In this document: positions 1 to 6,839 of the stretch, piece by piece
Numbering within the stretch: position 1 is the first letter of the stretch
Layout of the letters: each line of letters starts with the position of its first letter
Assembly: GCF_000225825.1 (NCBI RefSeq)
Contig: NZ_AGBX01000001.1
Coordinates: 1,302,001 to 1,366,000 of the forward strand
Direction of reading: 5' to 3'
Length of the DNA stretch: 64,000 nucleotides
Source: Brachybacterium squillarum M-6-3
GTDB taxonomy: Bacteria > Actinomycetota > Actinomycetes > Actinomycetales > Dermabacteraceae
Program-made: the position numbers and the translations under genes
Notes under the pieces: model-generated
Told to the model about the DNA's origin: nothing
Databases searched by the model: none
What the model saw: the letters and a program-made list of their open reading frames with translations, nothing else

Positions 1-70
1 GGATGGAGTCTGAGCGACAGCGCCCTCGATATACGGAGGCACTGTCTCCTGTGCTCCATTCCGTGGACAC
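1..70. repeat. Dispersed hairpin repeat A, copy 1 (cut by window edge)
   Basis: The left arm (from base 1 to about 24) and the right arm (about 36-70, ending in GTGGACAC) form an imperfect inverted repeat. Both arms match the arms of the repeats at 52577-52653 and 59102-59180: ATGGAG, then CAGCGCC on the left, and GGCANTGTCTC, GCTCCAT, GTGGACA on the right. The outer end of the left arm lies outside the window. It sits upstream of the SPFH gene, in intergenic DNA like the other copies. Confidence 0.7.
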
Positions 71-194
71 GACTCCCTCGCACCGGCCGCCCAGCCGCCG
101 TCCCGGCCGGGTCCACCCGCCTCCCGGTCCGCGTCCAGGGCTCGCGGCTACGATGATGGGCGTCACATGGGGGACGGACACGAAGGAGACACCG

Positions 195-1436
195 ATGGGC
201 TTCATCCAGGCATTCAAGGGCGCGATCGGCGGCATGTTCGCCGACCAGTGGCAGGACTTCCTGACCATCCCGAACGGCCTGCCGCAGACCGCCGCGCTGT
301 TCCCGGCCGTGCCGCGCGGCACCAACGCCGGCCGCGGCTCGAACACCCGCGGCAGCGAGAACGTCATCACCAACGGCTCGCGCATCCTGGTGCCGCAGGG
401 CTACGGCCTGATCACCGTGGTCGACGGTCGTGCGACCGGCCTGATCACCGAGGCCGGCGGCTACGAGTTCAACGACCAGTCCCCGGATTCCCGCTCGGTG
501 TTCGCCAGCGACGGCATCCTCGCCTCGACGGTCGGCATGTCCTGGGAGCGCTTCAAGTTCGGCGGCCGCCCCACCTCGCAGCAGCTCGCCTTCTACGTGA
601 GCCTCAAGGAGATCCCCGACAACCGCTTCGGCACCCAGTCGGAGATCTACTGGGACGACGCCTACCTGAACACGCAGGTCGGAGCCATCTGTCGCGGCTC
701 GTACACGATGCGGATCATCGACCCGCTGCTGTTCGTGCACAACTTCGTGCCGGCCTCGTTCATCTCGCAGAACGCCCCGGTGTTCGACTTCTCCGACCCC
801 GACAATGCGGCCGGCAACCAGCTGTTCCGCGAGGTCGTCGGCTCGCTCGCGCAGGCCTTCTCGCGCTACACGAACGACCCCGACAAGGGCAATCGCATCA
901 CCCGCATCCAGGGCGACTCGGTGGGCTTCGCGCAGTCCCTCTCCGCCGCGGTGGAGGAGGGCTACCGCTGGTCGACGGATCGCGGCCTGACCATCGTGAA
1001 GACGGCCATCGCCTCGATCGAGTACGACCAGCGCACCCGCGAGCTGCTGGCCGACGTGCAGAAGGCCGACGCCCTCTCCGGCAACCGCTCGCAGTCCTTC
1101 CTGAACCAGGCGGCGGCGCGCGGCGTGCAGGCGGCGGGGGAGACCGGCGGCGGCGCAGGCCTGGCCATGTTCGGCATGGGTGCCAACGCCGCCGGTGGCC
1201 TGGTGAACCCGGTGCAGCCGTATCAGCAGCCCCCGGGCACGGCCGCTCAGCAGGGCCAGCCGCAGCAGGCCGCCCCGCAGCAGGGGCAGGGCCAGCCCCA
1301 GCAGGCAGCGACCCAGCAGGCCGCCGCGCAGGAGGATCCGGTCGCAAAGCTCGCGCAGTACAAGCAGATGCTCGACCAGGGCCTGATCAGCGCGGAGGAC
1401 TACGAGGCGGCCAAGAAGAACGCCCTCGGGCTCTGA
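195..1436 (+). CDS. SPFH-domain protein with C-terminal SHOCT motif (YdjI-like)
   Basis: A 413-residue protein. The start at 195 is chosen because GAAGGAG lies at 182-188; the longer reading frame upstream runs through the repeat at the window edge. The N-terminal two thirds look like the SPFH fold of the virion-core/YdjI type (start MGFIQAFKGAIGGMFADQW). After about residue 300 comes an Ala/Gln/Gly-rich linker full of QQ and PQQ. The last about 30 residues (DPVAKLAQYKQMLDQGLISA onward) are a SHOCT-type short helical motif. There is no signal peptide or membrane helix, so it is probably cytosolic and peripheral to the membrane. The next gene begins 7 bases after the stop. In Bacillus the comparable YdjI is held at the membrane by YdjG/YdjH; a similar role is inferred here from gene order and domain type only. 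Confidence 0.85.
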   Translation: MGFIQAFKGAIGGMFADQWQDFLTIPNGLPQTAALFPAVPRGTNAGRGSNTRGSENVITNGSRILVPQGYGLITVVDGRATGLITEAGGYEFNDQSPDSRSVFASDGILASTVGMSWERFKFGGRPTSQQLAFYVSLKEIPDNRFGTQSEIYWDDAYLNTQVGAICRGSYTMRIIDPLLFVHNFVPASFISQNAPVFDFSDPDNAAGNQLFREVVGSLAQAFSRYTNDPDKGNRITRIQGDSVGFAQSLSAAVEEGYRWSTDRGLTIVKTAIASIEYDQRTRELLADVQKADALSGNRSQSFLNQAAARGVQAAGETGGGAGLAMFGMGANAAGGLVNPVQPYQQPPGTAAQQGQPQQAAPQQGQGQPQQAATQQAAAQEDPVAKLAQYKQMLDQGLISAEDYEAAKKNALGL

Positions 1437-1442
1437 GCCGTC

Positions 1443-3233
1443 ATGACCGTTCCTCCGCAGCCGCCGACCGGGGGCGCCGACTGGGCGCGCCCGGAGGCTG
1501 AGGCCGCGCGGGCGCAGGCGGCGCAGAACCACCGGGAGCACGACCCGCGGACGCAGCATCCGCCGGGGCAGCAGGACCGACCCACCGCGCAGGACCCGCG
1601 CACCGTCGTCGACCCCGTCTCCGCAGGCGCCGGCGACCCGGAGCGGCCCGACGCCCGCCCCGCCGCGATGCCCCACCCCCGGCAGGCCCAGGCGCCACGC
1701 GCCGCGGCCGGCCCCGCCCCCGAGCGGCAGGCGATCCCCGGGGGCCGCGGCGGCACGCAGACCGGTGCCGCTCCGGCCTGGCCCGGCGCCCGGCCGGCCG
1801 GCAGCGGTCCCGTGCCGACCGGCGGGGGACCGGCCCCCGGAGGCAGCGGCCCCGTCCCGACCGGCGGCGGTCCCGTGCCAGGCCAGGCGCCGCCCGCGGG
1901 AGCATCCGCCCAGGCCCAGGCCCAGGCCCAGGCCCAGGCCCAGGCCCAGGCTCCGCAGCAGCGCGCCGCCGGAGGGCAGCAGAGCGGGCAGATGCTCGGA
2001 GACGATCAGCTCGCCGCCGCGGCCCAGGCCGCCGCCCGCCACACCAGCAGCCGCATCATCGACACCAGCTCCGGCCGCGAGGACGGGCTGAACAAGTGCC
2101 CCCGCTGCGGCAGCAGCGACATCCACTACTCGCTGACCTCGCACGCGCTGGTCTGTTCCTACTGCCGCCACGAATGGAACGAGGACGTCGCCGAGCAGAA
2201 GTTCGGCCTGGACTCCTCGATCGCCGAGCTGCAGGGGCACACCCTGGCCTCCGGCACGGCCGACGTGCGCGAGGACCTCACCGTCGTCACCCTGAAGTGC
2301 CAGGGTTGCGGCGCGGAGGTCGTCATCAATGTCGACCAGGAGATGCAGGCGCGCTGCCACTGGTGCCGCCAGACCCTGTCGATCAACTCGCAGATCCCCA
2401 ACGGCTCCGTGCCCGATGCGGTGCTGCCGTTCCTGCTCACCCGCGAGCAGGCCGTCGAGCAGATCGGGGACTTCGTCGGTTCGCGCCGCACCTTCGCCGA
2501 TGCGCGGTTCAAGCGCGAGTTCGTGCCCGAGAACGTCATGGGCGTCTACATGCCGTACATGGTGGTCGACGGGAACCTGCACGCGGTGCTGCGCGGCACC
2601 GGCGAGGTCACCACCCGGCAGTACACGGTGCGGCGCAAGGTCGGCGACCGCACCGTCTCGGAGACCTACTACGACGCCGACGTGTACACGGTGCAGCGGG
2701 CCTTCGACCTGCTTGTGGACGATCTGGCCGTGGAGTCCGCCCGTCGTTTCAACGCGGAGGACAACACCGCGGCCACGAACAACATCCTCAACGCCGTGCA
2801 GCCGTACGACACCGAGCAGGCCGTCGTCTACAACTCGAACTACCTCAAGGGCTTCACCTCGGAGCGGCGCGACCTGAACGTGCGCGACATCGACGGACGG
2901 GTGGAGGACCACTTCCTCTCGATCGCCCGCGCGAAGGTGCGGCCCACTGTGAACCGCTACGACCGCGGCGTGCGCTGGCAGGAGGAGGGCCTGGCGGTGC
3001 GCGGCACCCGCTGGGTGTCCGTGTACGTGCCAGTGTGGCTGTACAGCTACTACGACGCGAGCAAGGGCCAGGACTCGCTGGTGCACTACATCGCGGTGAA
3101 CGGCCGCAACGGCACCACGATGGGCTCCGTGCCGGTCTCGCACCCGAAGATCGCGGCGGTGTCCTGCGTGGCCGGCGCGGTGGCGGCGGTGCTCGGCGGC
3201 CTGGTCGGCATCGCGATGTTCCTGGGCGGATGA
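1443..3233 (+). CDS. Zinc-ribbon membrane protein (TFIIB-type, YdjG-like)
   Basis: A 596-residue protein. Residues 1 to about 215 are a low-complexity Pro/Ala/Gln linker, including a run of alternating Ala-Gln encoded by CCCAGG hexanucleotides (1909-1950) and a repeated PTGGG/GSGPVP block. Two zinc-ribbon-like Cys pairs follow: CPRCGSSD with CSYC about 20 residues on, and CQGCGAE with CHWC. The middle is a conserved soluble domain rich in Tyr and Arg. The C-terminus (IAAVSCVAGAVAAVLGGLVG) is one membrane helix with almost nothing after it, so the bulk probably faces the cytosol. It is flanked by the SPFH gene and a small membrane protein gene in one apparent operon. The order and domains resemble B. 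subtilis YdjG; function is inferred as membrane recruitment of the SPFH partner. Confidence 0.8.
   Translation: MTVPPQPPTGGADWARPEAEAARAQAAQNHREHDPRTQHPPGQQDRPTAQDPRTVVDPVSAGAGDPERPDARPAAMPHPRQAQAPRAAAGPAPERQAIPGGRGGTQTGAAPAWPGARPAGSGPVPTGGGPAPGGSGPVPTGGGPVPGQAPPAGASAQAQAQAQAQAQAQAPQQRAAGGQQSGQMLGDDQLAAAAQAAARHTSSRIIDTSSGREDGLNKCPRCGSSDIHYSLTSHALVCSYCRHEWNEDVAEQKFGLDSSIAELQGHTLASGTADVREDLTVVTLKCQGCGAEVVINVDQEMQARCHWCRQTLSINSQIPNGSVPDAVLPFLLTREQAVEQIGDFVGSRRTFADARFKREFVPENVMGVYMPYMVVDGNLHAVLRGTGEVTTRQYTVRRKVGDRTVSETYYDADVYTVQRAFDLLVDDLAVESARRFNAEDNTAATNNILNAVQPYDTEQAVVYNSNYLKGFTSERRDLNVRDIDGRVEDHFLSIARAKVRPTVNRYDRGVRWQEEGLAVRGTRWVSVYVPVWLYSYYDASKGQDSLVHYIAVNGRNGTTMGSVPVSHPKIAAVSCVAGAVAAVLGGLVGIAMFLGG
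1909..1950 (+). repeat. CCCAGG hexanucleotide tandem repeat inside a CDS
   Basis: Seven consecutive CCCAGG units encode an Ala-Gln dipeptide run in the linker of the zinc-ribbon protein. Being a multiple of 3, unit gain or loss would keep the frame, so linker length could vary between strains. Confidence 0.9.
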
Positions 3234-3261
3234 TCATGACGACGACGGACGGTGGTGCGGC

Positions 3262-3585
3262 ATGAACGAGGTGCTCCTGGCGCTGGCGGGCGATCCGGGC
3301 GCGGCGGCGATCCTGGCCAGCGGCTCCGGCGACGGCGCGGTGGGCCTGGCGATCCCCTTCGTGGCTGGCCCGGCCGTGTTCGTCGGCGTCTACTACGCGA
3401 TCTACCGCTACTACCGCAACACCGACAAGCGCCACGAGTACGAGCGCGAGACCGAGGTGTCGGTGGGGAACCTGCAGGCTGGAGACCATCGCCGCGGCTC
3501 GAAGAACCGCCAGCGCAACCGCACCATGAACGGCGCCAACGAGGACGACCACCTGCAGCGGGTGCGCCGGATCGACGTGCGCTGA
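3262..3585 (+). CDS. Small single-pass or two-pass membrane protein (YdjH-like position)
   Basis: A 107-residue protein. The first about 55 residues are hydrophobic (AVGLAIPFVAGPAVFVGVYY is the clearest helix) and are followed by YRYYRN and a strongly basic, polar tail of about 50 residues, so the tail should be cytosolic. No catalytic motif is visible. It lies 28 bases after the zinc-ribbon gene, and its stop overlaps the start of the next gene (TGATG at 3583-3587). By position it matches the small membrane partner in YdjI/YdjG/YdjH-type modules, but the sequence is too short for me to assign a family. Confidence 0.75.
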   Translation: MNEVLLALAGDPGAAAILASGSGDGAVGLAIPFVAGPAVFVGVYYAIYRYYRNTDKRHEYERETEVSVGNLQAGDHRRGSKNRQRNRTMNGANEDDHLQRVRRIDVR

Positions 3586-4109
3586 TGCCGGAGGAGGGCC
3601 CGCGCTCGCTGCTCATCACGGGTGCGGTCGGGGTCGGCAAGACCACCACGATGGAGGCTTCCGCCGCGCTGCTCGCCGAGCGCGACGTGCCGGGCGCGAT
3701 GGTCGACATCGACGCGATCCGCCGAGCCTGGCCGGCTCCGGCGACGGACCGCTTCCACGAGGGGTTGCAGCTCGCGAACCTGCGGGCCATGTGCCGGAAC
3801 TTCCGCGCCGCAGGGGCCGAGGTGGGGCTCGCCGCCGGGACCATCGCGGACCGCGCCGCGCGTGCCCGGTTCGAGGAGGCGATGGGGGCGCCGCTGCGGG
3901 TGGTGCGCCTGGTCGCCCCGGACGACGTGGTGCGCGAGCGGATCCGCCGGCGCCACGCGGATGATCCGGGAGGGCGCGACTGGCACCTGGCGCGCTACGA
4001 CGTGCTGACGGCGATCCTCGATGCCGCCCAGGTGGAGGACGTGCAGGTCACCGTGCAGGGCGCGCCGCGGGACACGGCCCGTGAGGTGCTGTCGGCCGCC
4101 GGTCTCTGA
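3585..4109 (+). CDS. P-loop nucleoside/shikimate-kinase-like ATPase
   Basis: A 174-residue protein starting at the ATG that shares its A with the preceding TGA stop (1-base overlap), so it is translationally coupled. It has a Walker A motif GAVGVGKTTT at about residues 11-20 and a hydrophobic strand then MVDIDAIRR, typical of small P-loop kinases of the AAA_33/APS-kinase-like group. A basic lid-like segment (RERIRRRHADDPGG) lies near residue 120. The substrate is unknown. Its coupling to the membrane module upstream suggests a shared transcript, but a functional link is not shown by the sequence. Confidence 0.75.
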   Translation: MPEEGPRSLLITGAVGVGKTTTMEASAALLAERDVPGAMVDIDAIRRAWPAPATDRFHEGLQLANLRAMCRNFRAAGAEVGLAAGTIADRAARARFEEAMGAPLRVVRLVAPDDVVRERIRRRHADDPGGRDWHLARYDVLTAILDAAQVEDVQVTVQGAPRDTAREVLSAAGL

Positions 4110-4130
4110 GGGCCGCGGAGCGTCCACAAG

Positions 4131-4146
4131 CCAGGGGGTGCCCTGG
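4131..4146. terminator. Short GC hairpin after the kinase gene
   Basis: CCAGGG and CCCTGG form a perfect 6-bp stem with a 4-base loop, 21 bases after the kinase stop. There is no T tract, so its role as a terminator is only a guess from position. Confidence 0.35.
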
Positions 4147-4207
4147 CGGTGATGCGCCGGAATGACTACGGTTCGAGTGATCTGCCGCACCCCGGAAGAG
4201 GACTCCT

Positions 4208-4861
4208 ATGCGCCGACGTCTCGCTGCCCCCGCCGCCCTCGCCGTGCTCACGCTCGGCCTCGCCGCCTGCGCCGGTGACGACGGCACCGGCCCCGTCACC
4301 GAGGCCCCACCCACCCTCATCGACAACGACGACGCCTCTGACGGGGGAGGGGGCTCCGACGGCGGCGGCTCCGAGGCTTCCGATGGCGGGGGCTCCACGG
4401 AAGCCGCGCCTGACATCCCGGCGCCCGACCCGGACGACTATCCGGGGATGGATGAGGAGACGCCGGAAGGGGCTGAGCAAGCTTTCAAATACTTTATGGA
4501 TATGGGTTGGTGGGGCCATCAGACCGGAAGCTCGGAAAAACTCCGAGGACTCTCTACGGAAAATTGCCTGGTCTGCAACAATGCGCTTGATGACATTGAT
4601 CAGCTGGCCGCCAATGGGGAGTACTGGTCGGAATTCGAGACCAATGTCGTGAGTGTTTCCTCTCAAGAGGCCCCGAATGAAGAGATTTCGAGCTACGTGG
4701 TTTCGTATATTGCCGACAATGGGGAACACCAGGAGCCGAACGAGAATTTTGAAGGCGAAATCGAGGTGCCCGCTCAACGCTACTATATTGCGGCTGGGAT
4801 GGCCTGGGTTGACGGCAAGTGGCTCGTGGACGGGATGTCAGTAGATGTTGAGGATGTTTAG
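4208..4861 (+). CDS. Putative lipoprotein, DUF6318-like
   Basis: A 217-residue secreted lipoprotein. The signal peptide MRRRLAAPAALAVLTLGLAA is followed by the lipobox Cys at residue 21 (LAAC). Residues 25-75 are a Gly/Ser/Asp-rich linker. From about residue 85 a compact domain follows (EQAFKYFMDMGWW, then STENCLVCNNAL with a Cys pair, and a C-terminal WVDGKWLVDG) that fits the actinobacterial DUF6318 family as I recall it. GAAGAGGA lies ahead of the start. GC falls sharply at about 4470, so the linker is host-like while the domain is AT-richer. The next gene overlaps its 3' end. Function unknown; it is probably anchored on the outer face of the membrane. Confidence 0.75.
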   Translation: MRRRLAAPAALAVLTLGLAACAGDDGTGPVTEAPPTLIDNDDASDGGGGSDGGGSEASDGGGSTEAAPDIPAPDPDDYPGMDEETPEGAEQAFKYFMDMGWWGHQTGSSEKLRGLSTENCLVCNNALDDIDQLAANGEYWSEFETNVVSVSSQEAPNEEISSYVVSYIADNGEHQEPNENFEGEIEVPAQRYYIAAGMAWVDGKWLVDGMSVDVEDV

Positions 4862-5861
4862 TAGGTATTGGAGCCGGAGGGTAATCTCTACTGCGTCTGC
4901 CTCTTCCGTGGTTCTCGCATTTTTTATGGCTGTGAGTTCACGCGAAGCTGCTGCAGACTACACCGGAAGCGGAGGTGATGGGTACCTAGAGGTTTCGTTA
5001 TCGCAAATACTCGGCCACGCGAAAAATTTGGTAAGCGGATCTGAGGGCGAGGGTGGAGGCCCTCGGAATCCATACATTGATATACGGGACCACGATGCCG
5101 GCAGTGAGTACGGCTGCGACGATCTTAGTGATGGAAACTCCGTCGCTGAACTTTTCTGTGGGGCTAACAATGCTGCTTGCGTCGCAGGTGGGGCGGTGCA
5201 GGGTAATGGTCAGAGCGTCGTCGAGGAAATTCGTGTCGACCCCGGCGCTGGAACTGAGAGCCTTCGTAGTTTCGGATGTGACACTCTCGTCCCCGCCAAC
5301 TCTGGCGATCCGGCGGGCGGAGAGTCTGTCGTAGTGGAGGTGACGGCAGAGGACTTCTCTCGAATGCCCATTGCGCCACTTGTGGCCAACGCGGGTCCAC
5401 CCGAAGGCTGGATCCCTGTGAATATGGTCAATATTCTATACGTTGAGCCAGAGGCTCAAGTGTTGGATGTAGAGCTGCTGGAAACGCCCGTAGAAGTCCG
5501 TGCAACCCCAGTCTCGTACCACTGGGACCTCGGTGACGGGAACACAATCAACACCGACAAGCCGGGGGAGCCGTATCCGTCCGAGCAGGTGTCCTCCGAG
5601 TACACGTACGAGGGTTGGTACGACATCACGCTGACCACGACCTTCGAGGGGGAGTTCTCGGTCAACGGAGGGGAGTGGCAGCCGATCGACGGGACGATCG
5701 AGGTGGCGTCGGAACCCATCGAGATCTTCGCGAAGTCCTTCGAGTCTCGGCTGGTGAACCCTGAGGTGCCCGTTGACGAGGAAAAGGCCCCCTACGTCCC
5801 GGAGCGCACGCCGGACACCGAGGGGCCGAAGGATCCCGAGGCCCGACATCGCGAGATCTGA
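4854..5861 (+). CDS. Secreted PKD-domain protein
   Basis: About 335 residues. The start is uncertain: ATG at 4845 or 4854, both overlapping the end of the lipoprotein gene; 4854 has GAGG just upstream. Either gives a Sec signal peptide (RRVISTASASSVVLAFFMAV, cleavage after AAA). The middle region holds several Cys residues (YGCDDL, LFCGANNAACVAGG, FGCDTL). Residues of about 215-300 form a PKD-like beta domain (YHWDLGDGN and EYTYEGWYDITLTT). The C-terminus is acidic and proline-rich with no anchor. The 5' half has low GC and rare codons while the PKD half is host-like. Probably extracellular and co-expressed with the lipoprotein; ligand unknown. Confidence 0.75.
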   Translation: MFSRYWSRRVISTASASSVVLAFFMAVSSREAAADYTGSGGDGYLEVSLSQILGHAKNLVSGSEGEGGGPRNPYIDIRDHDAGSEYGCDDLSDGNSVAELFCGANNAACVAGGAVQGNGQSVVEEIRVDPGAGTESLRSFGCDTLVPANSGDPAGGESVVVEVTAEDFSRMPIAPLVANAGPPEGWIPVNMVNILYVEPEAQVLDVELLETPVEVRATPVSYHWDLGDGNTINTDKPGEPYPSEQVSSEYTYEGWYDITLTTTFEGEFSVNGGEWQPIDGTIEVASEPIEIFAKSFESRLVNPEVPVDEEKAPYVPERTPDTEGPKDPEARHREI

Positions 5862-5866
5862 ACGCA

Positions 5867-5885
5867 CGAAGCCGCTGGGGCTTCG
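5867..5885. terminator. Bidirectional terminator-like hairpin
   Basis: CGAAGCC and GGCTTCG form a perfect 7-bp stem with a 5-base loop, between the convergent ends of the PKD gene and the iclR gene. No T tract on either strand; the convergent position is the main support. Confidence 0.55.
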
Positions 5886-5913
5886 CGCTCCGTTCGGACA
5901 GGCCTCCCTGGTC

Positions 5914-6660
5914 TCACGGATTCGGCGACGTCCACCGCCCGCTGGTCGCCGCCAGGGCGCGCAGCTGGCCCGCCACTTCCGCGAATCGTTCCGGCGGCAG
6001 CGTGTGGGTCGGTCCGGTGACGGTGAGGGCGGCCTCGACCCGGCCGTCCGGCAGCTCCAGCGGCACGGCGACCGCGGTGATGCGGTCCTCCCACTCCTCG
6101 TTCGAGGCGGCCCAGCCCTGCCGTGCCACGCGCGACAGTTCGGCGTCCAATTCCACGTCGCTGGTCAGCGTCCGTTCCGTGAACGCCGGCAGCTCACCCT
6201 CCCGAGCACGTAAGGCAGCGGCCGCGCTGCTCGCCAGCAGCACCTTGCCCGAGCTCGTCGCGTGCCCAGGTGTGCGCAGGCCGACGTAGTGGCGGGGCGC
6301 GAGCAGCCCGTCGCCCACGGCCTGGGCGACGTTGACGGCATAGACGTCGTCCAGCACGGCCACGTTCGCGGTGAGGTGCAGCTCGGCGGCCACGCGCTCG
6401 CTGAGCTGCTGCGCCACCTGGGAGAAGTCCATGCGGGAGGTGACGGCGCTGGCCAGTCGTACCAGGCCGAAGCCCAGCCGGTACGGCCCACCAGGGCCGA
6501 CCGCCGTCACCAGGTCCCGCTCGGCCAGGGAGGCGAGAAGTCGTGAGGCGGTGGACTTGTGGACGTCGAGCGCCTCGGCCACCTCGCCGGTGCCTGCGGC
6601 GCCGCGGGCAGCGAGCACGTCCAGCACCTCGAGGGCGCGGTCCACGGACTGGATGCCCAT
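5914..6660 (-). CDS. IclR-family transcriptional regulator
   Basis: A 248-residue regulator. The start at 6660 (MGIQSVDRALEVLDVLA) is preferred over one 15 codons upstream because GGGAGG precedes it at good spacing and family members begin this way. The N-terminal winged helix contains GTGEVAEALDVHKSTASRLL, and the C-terminal effector domain includes TPGHATSSGKVLLAS and AVAVPLELPDGRVEAALTV. It is divergent from the dimethylglycine-dehydrogenase-like gene, with about 180 bases between them containing a TTGCGCAA palindrome. By position it is the probable regulator of that gene; the effector is unknown. Confidence 0.88.
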   Translation of the reverse strand: MGIQSVDRALEVLDVLAARGAAGTGEVAEALDVHKSTASRLLASLAERDLVTAVGPGGPYRLGFGLVRLASAVTSRMDFSQVAQQLSERVAAELHLTANVAVLDDVYAVNVAQAVGDGLLAPRHYVGLRTPGHATSSGKVLLASSAAAALRAREGELPAFTERTLTSDVELDAELSRVARQGWAASNEEWEDRITAVAVPLELPDGRVEAALTVTGPTHTLPPERFAEVAGQLRALAATSGRWTSPNP

Positions 6661-6742
6661 CTCGCCTCCCGCTGATCCCGATGCGCGCGTCCTCTTGACG
6701 GCCACGGCCCCGCGCGCTTGACTGGTTGCACGATACGCGGCG

Positions 6743-6759
6743 GTTGCGCAATAAGCAAC
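6743..6759. promoter_or_regulatory. Candidate IclR operator
   Basis: GTTGCGCAATAAGCAAC has 5-bp inverted ends (GTTGC/GCAAC) and contains the perfect palindrome TTGCGCAA at 6744-6751. A second GGTTGC lies at 6724. It sits between the divergent iclR and dehydrogenase genes, where an IclR-type protein would act on both. Confidence 0.5.
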
Positions 6760-6839
6760 GTAAGCGGGTGGCGACCATCATGACCACCCGAGCAGCGGCC
6801 ACCGAGAGCGGATCACCGGACCGTCCCCGAGGAGTCCCC

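Noticed and set aside
1909-1950. CRISPR-like array at the CCCAGG repeats.
   Set aside because: Units are 6 bases with no spacers and lie inside a coding linker.
4131-4146. Strong intrinsic terminator after the P-loop kinase.
   Set aside because: Stem is only 6 bp and no T tract follows; kept only as a low-confidence hairpin.
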